DNA of 64,000 nt from Burkholderiales bacterium (lineage in GTDB: Bacteria; Pseudomonadota; Gammaproteobacteria; Burkholderiales; SG8-41), in NCBI GenBank assembly GCA_022841375.1, contig JALHRQ010000008.1, positions 62,001 through 126,000 on the forward strand. Direction: 5' to 3'. Position 1 is the stretch's first letter, and the number at the start of each line of letters is the position of its first letter. Of the stretch, positions 8,842 to 17,288 are shown piece by piece. The notes under the pieces were generated by a model that saw only the letters and a list, made by a program, of their open reading frames with translations, was not told where the DNA came from and searched no databases. Both the position numbers and the translations under genes were made by a program.

Positions 8842-9555
8842 ATGGAAACCCTGCAGGTCAGAATCTGGCGCGGCAAGGAAAACGGCGGCTTTCAGGAATT
8901 CGATGTGCCGCGACAGGAAAGCCAGACCGTGCTCGATGTGGTCACCTACGTGCAGCGCAAATGCGACCCGACGCTGTCTTACCGTTTTGCCTGCCGCGTC
9001 GGCGTCTGCGGTTCGTGCGCGATGACGGTCAACGGCGTATCGCGCTGGACCTGCCGCACGCATGTTTCGAAAGTCGCCGAAGACAACAAGGTCGAAATCG
9101 CGCCGCTGCGCAATCTGCCGGTGGTCAAGGACCTGGTCACCGACATGAGCGAGTTCTTCGACAAATGGGCAAGGGCGCGCGGCAGTTTTCAGGGCAGCAC
9201 CACACGCAAGGACGGTTTTGCGCAGGTGTCGCCGGAGTCCAAGGAACGCAAGCGCGTCGACGCCGGCATCGAATGCATCGGCTGCGGCGTGTGTTACAGC
9301 GCCTGCGACGTGGTGACCTGGAACAAGGATTATCTGGGACCGGCAGCGTTGAACCGCGCCTGGACGCTGGTCAACGATGTGCGTGATACCGGACGCGCAG
9401 AGCGTCTCGCGGCGGTGGCCGGTGACGCCGGATGTCTTGCCTGCCATACCCATCTGAACTGTACTGAACGTTGTCCCAAGGGCCTGTCGCCGACCGCCGG
9501 CATTGCCGGGCTGAAGCGCGCCGTATTGGCGGCAACCTTGTCCGGGGAAATATAA
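8842..9555 (+). CDS. Succinate dehydrogenase/fumarate reductase-like iron-sulfur subunit
   Basis: This 237-residue SdhB/FrdB homologue has all three cluster motifs: the plant-type [2Fe-2S] at Cys51, Cys56, Cys59 and Cys71 (CRVGVCGSC), a ferredoxin-type [4Fe-4S] at Cys145-Cys155 (CIGCGVCYSAC), and the third set at Cys198, Cys201, Cys207 and Cys211 (CLACHTHLNCTERCPKG). It would pass electrons from a flavoprotein to a membrane quinone site. The partners are SdhC/D-like genes directly downstream and an SdhA-like gene 5 kb further on. Identity to the housekeeping SdhB is clearly limited, and the setting is catabolic, so this is probably a dedicated complex. Confidence 0.88.
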   Translation: METLQVRIWRGKENGGFQEFDVPRQESQTVLDVVTYVQRKCDPTLSYRFACRVGVCGSCAMTVNGVSRWTCRTHVSKVAEDNKVEIAPLRNLPVVKDLVTDMSEFFDKWARARGSFQGSTTRKDGFAQVSPESKERKRVDAGIECIGCGVCYSACDVVTWNKDYLGPAALNRAWTLVNDVRDTGRAERLAAVAGDAGCLACHTHLNCTERCPKGLSPTAGIAGLKRAVLAATLSGEI

Positions 9556-9560
9556 AAATG

Positions 9561-9579
9561 TTTAAAAACAATAAGTTAT
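9561..9579 (-). promoter_or_regulatory. Dispersed AT-rich 19-bp motif, copy 2
   Basis: On the minus strand this reads ATAACTTATTGTTTTTAAA, matching the shared consensus. It fills the 52-bp gap between the SdhB-like stop and the SdhC-like start (9608), inside an otherwise compact operon. Confidence 0.6.
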
Positions 9580-9607
9580 ATGTAATTCCCAGGGGAGGCG
9601 GCTGTCT

Positions 9608-9958
9608 ATGAGCCGGCGCAGCGAAGTTTTGCTGTGGGGCGCGCAACGCATCAGCGCGATGGTGCTGGCGGTGTGCGTGATCGTGCATCTGATGACGATG
9701 ATCTATGCGGTGCGCAGCGGACTGAGCGGCTCTGAGATCCTCGGCCGCACGCAGGGCAACATCGGCTGGTTTGCGTTTTATGCGGTGTTTATCGCCGCTG
9801 TTTCGGTGCATGCACCGATTGGTCTGCGTACCATACTGGCCGAAACATTCAACTGGCGCGGTCGCGGCGCCGATGTATTTGCGGCGGTCGTCGGCCTGAG
9901 CCTGGCGATGTGGGGGCTGCGCGCGGTAATGGCCGTATTCGGCGGGTCGCCGGCATGA
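9608..9958 (+). CDS. SdhC/SdhD-like membrane anchor subunit
   Basis: This 116-residue protein has three hydrophobic helices: LLWGAQRISAMVLAVCVIVHLMTMI, a second around WFAFYAVFIAAVSVHAPIG, and a third near VGLSLAMWGLRAVMAVF. The QRISAMVL segment and the histidines in VIVHL and VHAP match the quinone/haem-binding pattern of succinate dehydrogenase anchors. It lies between the Fe-S subunit and a second anchor gene, whose ATG overlaps this stop (ATGA). An AGGGGAGG site precedes the start. It is probably part of a membrane complex feeding electrons to quinone. Confidence 0.75.
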   Translation: MSRRSEVLLWGAQRISAMVLAVCVIVHLMTMIYAVRSGLSGSEILGRTQGNIGWFAFYAVFIAAVSVHAPIGLRTILAETFNWRGRGADVFAAVVGLSLAMWGLRAVMAVFGGSPA

Positions 9959-10302
9959 AGAACGATTACCGTGCCCGCAATCATCCGGCGTACTGGGCGT
10001 TTATTGTCCATCGCGTATCGGGCCTGCTGCTGACTTTTTTCCTGCCGCTGCATTTCTGGGCGCTGGGCCAGGCTTTTCATGGCGCCGCCGGACTCGACCG
10101 TTTTCTCGAGTGGACGCACAACCCGCTGGTGAAGTTTGCCGAAACCGGTCTGGTGCTGCTGCTGGCAGCGCACATGGCCGGCGGCGTGCGCCTGCTGCTG
10201 ATCGAATTTCTCGATTGGCGTGAATGGCAGAAAACACTGCTCGCCGTTGCAGCAGGCGTCTCACTGGTGGTGGTTCTCGCCTTTCTATTGAATCTCGTCT
10301 AA
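9955..10302 (+). CDS. Second SdhC/SdhD-like membrane anchor subunit
   Basis: This is a 115-residue protein with three transmembrane segments. The first carries the diagnostic AFIVHRVSGLLLTFFLPLHF, resembling the HRxSG quinone-site motif and haem-ligand histidines of SdhC. A second histidine-bearing helix (LLLAAHMAGGVRLLLIEF) follows, then a C-terminal helix. The start ATG at 9955 overlaps the preceding stop by four bases, so the two anchors are almost certainly co-translated. With 8842-9555 and the flavoprotein at 14504 they complete a four-subunit succinate-dehydrogenase-type complex. Confidence 0.78.
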   Translation: MKNDYRARNHPAYWAFIVHRVSGLLLTFFLPLHFWALGQAFHGAAGLDRFLEWTHNPLVKFAETGLVLLLAAHMAGGVRLLLIEFLDWREWQKTLLAVAAGVSLVVVLAFLLNLV

Positions 10303-10324
10303 TGGCCCATACCGTGCGGAGTCG

Positions 10325-11734
10325 ATGCGTATGAAAAAACAAAAGAAGCCGAATATTCTGCTGATCCTGGTCGATGATCTGCGTTTCGACGAATTCGGCG
10401 CCGGCGGCCATCCGTACATGAAAACGCCGCACATCGACCGCATCGCCCGCGAAGGGGTGAAGTTTGATCGTGCGTTTCACACTACGTCGATCTGCTCGCC
10501 GAACCGGGCATCGATACTGACCGGACAATATGCCAGCCGCCACGGCATCATCGACAACGTCGCCCGCGACCTGGCCAGCCATCGTCTGCCCAATTACCAC
10601 CTTGAACTGCAGCGTCTCGGTTACGAAACCGCGCATATCGGCAAATGGCATATGGGCAACGACGGCAAGCCGCGCCCGGGTTACGACTTCTGGGTGGCTT
10701 ATGACGGCCACGGCAACCTGTACGATCCGAAGCTCAACGAGAACGGCAAATACGTACAGCACAAGGGCTATGTCACCGACATCATGAACACCATGGCGGT
10801 GGACTGGATCAAGAGCAAAAGCCGGCGCAAGGGCAAAAATGCCAACAAGCCGTGGTCGCTGTGGTTTGCGCACAAGGCGGTGCATCCCGATGCCGAACAG
10901 GCCGCTGACGGCTCATTCAGAATGGACGGATATCGCCCGGCCAAGCGCCACGAGGATCTGTACAAGGGCTGCGTGTTCCCGAAAAAACCGAACATGCAAA
11001 AACCCACCGAGTTTCTCAAGCACAAGCCGGTGTGGGCTGAAGCCGTGGAACTGCGCAAGACCGAAGCCTCGAAAATCATGCACGACGCCATCCACTCCGG
11101 CAAGCAGGAGGAGATTCGCTTGCGCGCGGCAATGATGGCGGCGGTGGACGAAGGTATCGGCATGCTGTTCAAAACGCTGGAGGAAACCGGCGAACTCGAC
11201 AACACGGTGATCCTGTTTCTCGGCGACAACGGCTATTTCTTCGGTGAGCACGGTCTTGGACCGGAGCGCCGTTTTCCGTACGAAGAGGGTATCCGCGCCC
11301 CCTTGCTGATCCGCTGGCCAAAATCGATCAAGCCGGGTTCCCAAGTGCGCGATCTGGTGATTCTGCAGGACATCGCGCCAACACTGCTTGAAATCGCTGG
11401 CGGTAAACCCGGCGCACATATCCAGGGGCGTTCGCTGTTGCCGGTGATCCGCGGCAAACGCGCCGGCTGGCGCAAGTCATTTCTGGTCGAATACTGGGCG
11501 GAGAATGCCTATCCGTGGCTGGTCGGCATGAGTTTCAGGGCGATTCGTACAAGCCGTTACAAATACATCCACTGGGTCAATCGCGCACGCAACGGCGAAC
11601 TCGACGAGTTGTATGACCTTGAAAAAGATCCTTACGAACTGATCAATGTGGCGAAAAAACCGGCTTACGCGGCGGTGCGCAAACAAATGACCCGGGATCT
11701 GCGGGTTCTGGCCGCGGAGGCGCTGGGACTTTAA
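10325..11734 (+). CDS. Cysteine-type sulfatase (alkaline phosphatase superfamily)
   Basis: The 469-residue protein opens with the metal-binding NILLILVDDLR and has the type I sulfatase signature CSPNRASILTG, with Cys57 the residue that would become formylglycine. Further landmarks are GKWHMGN and DNGYFFGEHGLGPERR. No signal peptide is visible, so it is likely cytoplasmic. Type I sulfatases hydrolyse sulfate esters, though some family members hydrolyse phosphonate or phosphate esters. It lies 22 bp after the second anchor gene in a catabolic run, implying the pathway substrate or an intermediate is esterified, or that the gene is a passenger. No formylglycine-generating enzyme gene is seen in the window. 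Confidence 0.85.
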   Translation: MRMKKQKKPNILLILVDDLRFDEFGAGGHPYMKTPHIDRIAREGVKFDRAFHTTSICSPNRASILTGQYASRHGIIDNVARDLASHRLPNYHLELQRLGYETAHIGKWHMGNDGKPRPGYDFWVAYDGHGNLYDPKLNENGKYVQHKGYVTDIMNTMAVDWIKSKSRRKGKNANKPWSLWFAHKAVHPDAEQAADGSFRMDGYRPAKRHEDLYKGCVFPKKPNMQKPTEFLKHKPVWAEAVELRKTEASKIMHDAIHSGKQEEIRLRAAMMAAVDEGIGMLFKTLEETGELDNTVILFLGDNGYFFGEHGLGPERRFPYEEGIRAPLLIRWPKSIKPGSQVRDLVILQDIAPTLLEIAGGKPGAHIQGRSLLPVIRGKRAGWRKSFLVEYWAENAYPWLVGMSFRAIRTSRYKYIHWVNRARNGELDELYDLEKDPYELINVAKKPAYAAVRKQMTRDLRVLAAEALGL

Positions 11735-11840
11735 CGGAAACAGTACATCGCTTGCCGCCCCCCTGGGGCGTCAGGTATCGTAAACCACAGGTTCCAGGTT
11801 CGTAGATCATCCAACAACAACACCAGACCGTGAGGAGAAA

Positions 11841-12806
11841 ATGATGAGCAAAGCAGGATTGATCGCCGCGGCATGCATGCTCGCCGCATCCACCGCATTT
11901 GCTGCGGATATTTATCCCATCCGACCGGTGCGCATTATTGTGCCGTTCGCGCCCGGTGGGGCCACCGATATCGTCGCGCGACTGGTCGGACAGAAGCTCA
12001 ATGAAGGCTGGGGACAGCCCGTAGTCATTGACAACCGTGCCGGCGCCGGCGGCAACATCGGCGGCGATATCGCGGCCAAATCGAACCCCGACGGTTACAC
12101 GCTGTTCATGACCTCCGGTTCCATCGTCACCGCCAACCAGCACATGTACGCCAAGATGCCGTTCAGCCCTGAAAAGGATCTGGTCGCGGTGACCAACGTT
12201 GCCAGCGGACCACAGGCCATTGTCGTCAATCCGAGCAATCCGGCGAAAACCCTGAAGGACTTCATCGCGCTCGCCAAGGCCAAGCCGAAGTCGATGACTT
12301 TCGGTTCAGCCGGCGTCGGCACCCAGACGCATCTGGCGGCGGAGAATTTCATTTACGCGTCCGGCATTGATGTCACCCACGTGCCGTACAAGGGCGAAGG
12401 CCCGGCAGTCAGCGATCTCGTCGGCGGGCAGATACAGTTCGTCACGCCCAACCTGTCGGCAGCCATTTCATTCGTCAACACCGGCAAGCTGCGTGCCCTG
12501 GCGGTGACCAGCAAGGAGCGTTCGGCACAACTGCCGAATGTGCCGGCGGTCGCCGAAACGCTGCCCGGCTTTGAAAACCTCGGCTGGTTCGGATTCATGG
12601 TTCCGACCGGTACGCCGAAAGCGGTAATCGCCAAGGTGCACGCCGACACGGTGAAGGCGCTGGGCGGCGCAGACCTGCGCAAACGCATCACCGAAATCGG
12701 TATGAACACCGTCGGCAATACGCCGGAAGAGTTCAGCCGTGACATCAAGGCGGAGTCGGGGCGCTGGGCCAAGATCATCAAGGAACGCAATCTGCAGGTG
12801 AAATAA
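11841..12806 (+). CDS. Tripartite tricarboxylate transporter substrate-binding protein (TctC/Bug family)
   Basis: This is a 321-residue periplasmic binding protein with a signal peptide (residues 1-22, ending AFAAD). Bug-family landmarks are YPIRPVRIIVPFAPGGATDIVAR, VVIDNRAGAGGNIGGD, and THVPYKGEGPAVSDLVGGQIQF. The family captures carboxylates and related anions for a TctAB permease; none is encoded in the window. Another copy lies at 16301 in the same run. TTT-type transporters are known to serve sulfolactate uptake in other bacteria, which fits the neighbouring SuyAB-like genes but does not prove it. Confidence 0.9.
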   Translation: MMSKAGLIAAACMLAASTAFAADIYPIRPVRIIVPFAPGGATDIVARLVGQKLNEGWGQPVVIDNRAGAGGNIGGDIAAKSNPDGYTLFMTSGSIVTANQHMYAKMPFSPEKDLVAVTNVASGPQAIVVNPSNPAKTLKDFIALAKAKPKSMTFGSAGVGTQTHLAAENFIYASGIDVTHVPYKGEGPAVSDLVGGQIQFVTPNLSAAISFVNTGKLRALAVTSKERSAQLPNVPAVAETLPGFENLGWFGFMVPTGTPKAVIAKVHADTVKALGGADLRKRITEIGMNTVGNTPEEFSRDIKAESGRWAKIIKERNLQVK

Positions 12807-12891
12807 AGCTTCGCAACACCGGCGGCCGGTCTGCGCGGGCGCAACGCCCCGCAGCGGCTCCCGGGTTTTTCATTCAAGTGAAGGTGCATTC

Positions 12892-13767
12892 GTGAAGGTC
12901 GATCTCAAACAGGTGGAAGAGTCGTGCAAGGAGCTGTACATCCGTGCGCTCAAGATGCTGCCGCCGGACATCAAGCAGGGTTTTCAGCGGCTCGATCGCA
13001 CTGAAACCAATGCCACCGGCAAAGCCATCCTCGGCACCATGATCCGCAACATCACTGTAGCGGAGGACAATACCAACCTGTTGTGCCAGGACACCGGTAT
13101 TCCGATCTACAACGTGGTCATCGGCAGCGGTGTCGAAGTGGACGGCCACGCACTGAAGCAGGCAATCGTCAGCGGCTGCACCCGGGCGACCCAGGAGCAT
13201 CCGCTGCGATCCTCGGTGGTGCATCCGACTACGCGCAAAAACCAGCACACCTCGGGCGGCCGCCATGTGCCGGTGATCAACATCGATTTTTCGTCGCTGG
13301 CCGAGACGCTGTCGATCGAGATGATTCCCAAGGGATCAGGCTCGGAAAACAATTCCTGGCTGAAAATGGCGATACCCGCCGACGGCATCGACGCGATCAA
13401 GACTTTTGTCATCGACTGTGTACTTGAGGCGGGCGGCAAGAGTTGCCCGCCGGTGATCGTCGGCGTCGGTGTCGGCGGTACGGCTGACCTTTGCGTGCAT
13501 CTGTCGAAAGTTGCAGCGACGCGGCCGCTGGGCAGCCAGTGTGAGGATCCAGAAGGCGCGAAACTTGAAGCCGAACTCAGCGCCGTGGTCAACAAGCTCG
13601 GTGTCGGCGCGCAGGGTCTGGGCGGCGATTCCACCGCGTTTGCGGTGCATGTCGAAACCGCAGCCACGCACATCACGATGAATCCGGTAGCCGTGAACAT
13701 GCAGTGCCATTCGGCGCGGCGTGCGCGCGCCACATTCACGCCGCAAGGCCTCAGCTACGGCTACTGA
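12892..13767 (+). CDS. Class I fumarase / tartrate dehydratase-like alpha subunit
   Basis: This 291-residue GTG-start protein matches the N-terminal catalytic part of class I Fe-S hydro-lyases. The three expected [4Fe-4S] ligands are visible: Cys65 in NLLCQDTGIPIYN, Cys185 in KSCPPVIVGVGVGG and Cys272 in MQCHSARRARA. GSGSENNSWLKM is the substrate region. The two-gene form resembles TtdA/TtdB or archaeal-type two-subunit fumarase. It would add water reversibly across a double bond of a fumarate-like diacid in the cytoplasm, using an oxygen-sensitive cluster. The beta subunit starts 15 bp downstream. Substrate is open: fumarate, mesaconate, tartrate or a sulfonate analogue. Confidence 0.87.
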   Translation: MKVDLKQVEESCKELYIRALKMLPPDIKQGFQRLDRTETNATGKAILGTMIRNITVAEDNTNLLCQDTGIPIYNVVIGSGVEVDGHALKQAIVSGCTRATQEHPLRSSVVHPTTRKNQHTSGGRHVPVINIDFSSLAETLSIEMIPKGSGSENNSWLKMAIPADGIDAIKTFVIDCVLEAGGKSCPPVIVGVGVGGTADLCVHLSKVAATRPLGSQCEDPEGAKLEAELSAVVNKLGVGAQGLGGDSTAFAVHVETAATHITMNPVAVNMQCHSARRARATFTPQGLSYGY

Positions 13768-13782
13768 ACGACGGATAAAGAC

Positions 13783-14394
13783 ATGGCGCATTACGAACTC
13801 AACATGCCGGTGACGGAAGAGCAGATCCGCAAACTGCGCATCAACGACACCGTGACGCTGCACCAGACGCTGTATGGCATCCGTGATGCCACGCAGATCC
13901 ACATGTTTGACCACGGCCGCAAGACCCGTTTCGACCTGAACGGACATGCGGTGGTGCACACCGCTCCCAACGTCAAATGGGTCGGCGAAACCCAGGCGCA
14001 TCCCTCGGGTTATGCGCCGATCTGCATCGGCACCACCACCAGCGCGCGCATGGAGCGTTTCACCCGCCCGCTGATGGAGCAGTATGGCGTGCGCATCATC
14101 ATCGGCAAGGGCGGACTGTTCGCCGCCTCAGCCAAGGCCTTCGCTGACCTGGGCGGCATCTACCTGGCGATCATCGGCGGCACCGCAGCGCTGGAGACCA
14201 CCTGGATCGAACAAATCGAGGAAGTTGACCTCGACGATCTCAATCCCGAATCGCTATGGAAATTCCGCATCAAGGGTTTCGGCCCGCTGTTGGTGGCAAT
14301 GGATTCCCACGGCGGCAGCCTTTATACGGCGGTCAATGCCGCGGCCAAAGATCAGCGCGCCGGCGTGCTCGCCGCGCTGGGTGTTAAAACCTGA
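13783..14394 (+). CDS. Class I fumarase / tartrate dehydratase-like beta subunit
   Basis: This 203-residue partner corresponds to the C-terminal domain of class I fumarases, or TtdB (about 200 residues). Visible motifs are GTTTSARMERFTRPLMEQYG, IIIGKGGLFAASAKAF, and GGIYLAIIGGTAALET, with a final FRIKGFGPLLVAMDSHGG. It supplies part of the substrate pocket. Its start is 15 bp after the alpha stop, so the two are co-translated. Downstream, an imperfect inverted repeat separates it from the SdhA-like gene. Confidence 0.87.
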   Translation: MAHYELNMPVTEEQIRKLRINDTVTLHQTLYGIRDATQIHMFDHGRKTRFDLNGHAVVHTAPNVKWVGETQAHPSGYAPICIGTTTSARMERFTRPLMEQYGVRIIIGKGGLFAASAKAFADLGGIYLAIIGGTAALETTWIEQIEEVDLDDLNPESLWKFRIKGFGPLLVAMDSHGGSLYTAVNAAAKDQRAGVLAALGVKT

Positions 14395-14409
14395 ACTTCA
14401 AACCCGTTT

Positions 14410-14490
14410 GCCACAGAGGACACAGAGATCACAGAGGAAACCCGGGGTATGACCTGAAGTTCTCTGTGCCCTCTGGGAACTCTGTGGCTA
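14410..14490. repeat. Imperfect inverted repeat built from CCACAGAGG / CTCTGTGG units
   Basis: The left arm (14410-14440) has CCACAGAGG, ACACAGAG and TCACAGAGG in series. The right arm (14460-14490) carries CTCTGTG, CCTCTGGG and CTCTGTGGC, so the arms fold into a long imperfect hairpin around a 19-bp centre. Similar CACAGAG-rich intergenic elements recur in many proteobacterial genomes, which points to a dispersed (MITE/REP-like) repeat. Here it lies inside an operon, 15 bp after the beta-subunit stop. Confidence 0.7.
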
Positions 14491-14503
14491 AGTTTTTGAC
14501 TTT

Positions 14504-16219
14504 ATGAAAACCATTAAAACCGACATTCTCATTCTCGGCTCCGGCGGCGCCGGCCTGTTTGCGGCGCTGCATGCGCATCAGCACAACCCCGACCTGTCCA
14601 TTACCGTCGCGGTCAAGGGCCTGCTCGGCAAAAGCGGTTGTACGCGCATGGTGCAGGGCGGCTACAACGTTGCGCTGGCCGAAGGCGATTCGGTCGAGCG
14701 CCATTTCATGGACACTATCGAAGGCGGCAAGTGGCTGCCCGACCAGGACTTGGCGTGGACGCTTGTGGAAAAAGCGATCGAGCGCATCCATGAACTGGAA
14801 AACGAACTCGGTTGTTTTTTCGACCGCAATCCCGACGGCACCATCCATCAGAAGGCTTTTGCCGGACAGACTTTCGACCGCACCGTGCACAAGGGTGACC
14901 TGACCGGTATTGAAATCATCAACCGCCTTGCCGAGCAGGTGTGGGCGCGCGGCATCAACCGCCTTGAGGAACACCGTGCCGTCGAGTTCATCCGCACCAA
15001 GGCCGGTGATGCCATTTCCGGCGTGCTGATGATCGACATGCGCAGCGGTGAGTTCACCTTCGTGCAGGCGCAGGCGGTGCTGTTGGCCACCGGCGGCGGG
15101 CCGACGATGTACAAGTATCACACGCCCTCCGGCGACAAGAGCTGCGATGGCATGGCGATGGCGTTGCGCGCCGGGCTGCAGCTGCGCGACATGGAAATGG
15201 TGCAGTTCCACCCGACCGGCCTGATTGCCGGCATGGACACGCGCATCACCGGCACCATCATCGAAGAAGGCCTGCGCGGCGCCGGCGGTTACCTGCTCAA
15301 CGGCGACGGCGAGCGCTTCATGCACAAATACGATCCGCGCAACGAACGTGCCACCCGCGACATCGTCAGCCGTGGCATGTTCGAGGAAATGCGCGCCGGC
15401 CGTGTCGGCCCGCGCGGCGGGTTGTACATCACCATGCGCCATCTCGATCCGGTGATGGTGCGCAAGGAATTCAAGGGCATGGTCGAGCGCTGTGCCGACT
15501 GCGGCTTTGATCTGGTCGGCGGTCTCGCCGATGTGGTGCCGACCGCGCATTACATGATGGGCGGGGTGGTATTCAAGACCGATTGCAGCACCGACCTGCA
15601 CGGCCTGTTTGTTGCCGGCGAAGACTCCGGCGGCGTGCATGGTGCCAACCGGCTCGGCGGCAACGGCGTGGCCAACTCCACGGTGTTCGGTGGCATCGCC
15701 GGGGACGTCATGCCCGGCTGGGTCAAGGCCAACGGCGAATTCCGCGCGCCGGACCAGGAAGCGATTGCTGCAGCGGTGGCCCTCTGTCAGGCGCCGTTGT
15801 CGCGCAAGGGCGGCGATATTAACGTCATTCGCGAGCAACTCTACAACGTGATGTGGGATGACGTCGGCATTGTGCGCGATGCCGTTTCGTTGACCCGCGC
15901 CGAAACTCAGCTTGATGAACTCGATGCGCAGCTGGATGCCCTTGGCATCAACGGCTCGACGCTCGCGTTCAACCTGACATGGCACGACTGGCTCAATCTG
16001 AAAAACCTGGTGATGGTGTCGAAATCGATCCGCTCTGCGGCGATGGCCCGCGAAGACTCGCGCGGCGCGCACTTCCGAGCCGATCATCCGGAGGTGCGAG
16101 ACCTTGAAAATTCGCGGTATACCTGCGTCGGCTGGCAGGACGGCCGGTTCAGCATCGAAACGAGGCCGGTTAAGTTCACCCGCGTCAAGCCGGGCGAGTC
16201 TTTGTTGACGACAGCCTGA
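14504..16219 (+). CDS. SdhA/FrdA-like flavoprotein lacking the covalent-FAD histidine
   Basis: This 571-residue protein is a fumarate-reductase-type flavoprotein: FAD-binding LGSGGAGLFAAL at 11-22, QFHPTG with His236, the RD pair at Arg285, PTAHYMMGG with His349, and GANRLGGN with Arg383. These match the substrate-binding and proton-transfer residues of SdhA, so a dianionic succinate-like substrate is expected. The histidine that covalently holds FAD in SdhA/FrdA aligns with Cys46 (SGCTRMVQGG), so FAD is probably not linked in the usual way. It most likely pairs with the B, C and D subunits encoded at 8842-10302, despite the unusual gene separation. Confidence 0.87.
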   Translation: MKTIKTDILILGSGGAGLFAALHAHQHNPDLSITVAVKGLLGKSGCTRMVQGGYNVALAEGDSVERHFMDTIEGGKWLPDQDLAWTLVEKAIERIHELENELGCFFDRNPDGTIHQKAFAGQTFDRTVHKGDLTGIEIINRLAEQVWARGINRLEEHRAVEFIRTKAGDAISGVLMIDMRSGEFTFVQAQAVLLATGGGPTMYKYHTPSGDKSCDGMAMALRAGLQLRDMEMVQFHPTGLIAGMDTRITGTIIEEGLRGAGGYLLNGDGERFMHKYDPRNERATRDIVSRGMFEEMRAGRVGPRGGLYITMRHLDPVMVRKEFKGMVERCADCGFDLVGGLADVVPTAHYMMGGVVFKTDCSTDLHGLFVAGEDSGGVHGANRLGGNGVANSTVFGGIAGDVMPGWVKANGEFRAPDQEAIAAAVALCQAPLSRKGGDINVIREQLYNVMWDDVGIVRDAVSLTRAETQLDELDAQLDALGINGSTLAFNLTWHDWLNLKNLVMVSKSIRSAAMAREDSRGAHFRADHPEVRDLENSRYTCVGWQDGRFSIETRPVKFTRVKPGESLLTTA

Positions 16220-16300
16220 TCGGTATCGGCTGTTTGATTTTTCCGGTCCGGCGGGCGAGACTGCGGGCCGGCATTACAACATCAGGCTTGAGGAGACACC

Positions 16301-17284
16301 ATGGATCGTTCCGTTGCATTGAGCATTGCCCTTGTTGGAGCAACCATTGGCGGTGTGTTTGTTGCCGCCAACCCGGTTGCAGCCCAGGAATTCCCGACCC
16401 GCAGCATCCGCATGGTGCTGCCGTTCCCGGCCGGCGGCGGCAGCGATCTGGTCGCGCGCATCATCGCGCAGAAGTATTCGCAGCAATTGGGCCAGCAGGT
16501 GATTGTGGATAACCGTGCCGGCGCCAGCGGCAACATCGCCGCTGACATTGTGGCCAAGGCGCCGGGCGATGGTTACACGGTGTTTTTTGCCAATTCCTCG
16601 ATCTCGATCAGCCCCGCGATCTACAAAAAACTGAGCTTCGACCCGGTCCGGGATTTCGCACCGATTTCGATGGCTTCATCGTACCCCTTCGTACTGGTTG
16701 CACATCCGGCGCTGCCGGTGAAGACGGTCAAGGATCTGGTCGCTCTCGCCAAGGGCAAGCCCAATACGCTGGACTATTCCTCGGCCGGCACCGGCACCAT
16801 GTCGCATATGGCGATGGAAATGCTGCGTGTCAAAACCGGTACCCGCATTACCCATCTGCCGTACAAGGGCGCAGCCCCGGCAACGGTGGCTTTGCTGACC
16901 GGTGAAGCGCAGGTGGCTTTTGTGGTGATGCCGGTGGCTGCGCCGCACATCGCCAGCAATCGTCTGCGCGGACTGGGTGTGGCTGACAAGGTCCGTTCTG
17001 CTGTGGCGCCGAACGTGCCGACGATGATTGAATCCGGCGTGGCCGATCACGTGGCTGTGCAGTGGAACGGCCTGCTGGTGCCGGCGAAAACACCGCAGTC
17101 CATTCAGGACAAGCTCTACAAGGAATGGGTCGCCGCAGTCAAAGCACCGGAAGTCGTGCAGCGCATCCGTGCCGAGGGCGCGGAACCCAGCGGCAACACA
17201 CCGGCGGAATTTACGGCGTTTTTCAGGGCTGAGGCTGCAAAGTGGGCGGATGTGGCCAAACAATCCGGCACCACGGTGGACTGA
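16301..17284 (+). CDS. TctC/Bug-family substrate-binding protein
   Basis: This 327-residue periplasmic protein has a signal peptide ending VAAQEF, followed by FPTRSIRMVLPFPAGGGSDLVAR, VIVDNRAGASGNIAAD and THLPYKGAAPATVALLTGEAQ. It is the second such protein in the run, so two ligands or one redundant receptor are possible. A strong GAGGAGA site precedes the ATG. The Ldh2-type gene begins 5 bp after its stop, so they are co-transcribed. Confidence 0.9.
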   Translation: MDRSVALSIALVGATIGGVFVAANPVAAQEFPTRSIRMVLPFPAGGGSDLVARIIAQKYSQQLGQQVIVDNRAGASGNIAADIVAKAPGDGYTVFFANSSISISPAIYKKLSFDPVRDFAPISMASSYPFVLVAHPALPVKTVKDLVALAKGKPNTLDYSSAGTGTMSHMAMEMLRVKTGTRITHLPYKGAAPATVALLTGEAQVAFVVMPVAAPHIASNRLRGLGVADKVRSAVAPNVPTMIESGVADHVAVQWNGLLVPAKTPQSIQDKLYKEWVAAVKAPEVVQRIRAEGAEPSGNTPAEFTAFFRAEAAKWADVAKQSGTTVD

Positions 17285-17288
17285 TCCG

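Noticed and set aside
7750-9453. 567-codon minus-strand open frame
   Set aside because: It covers the TPP enzyme and SdhB-like gene in antisense, with biased composition and no motif.
12831-12854. Hairpin between the first TctC gene and the fumarase alpha gene as a terminator
   Set aside because: The stem has a bulge and no T-run directly after it; an internal operon stop is not supported.
14429-16087. 552-codon minus-strand open frame
   Set aside because: Antisense to the SdhA-like gene, which has all catalytic motifs.
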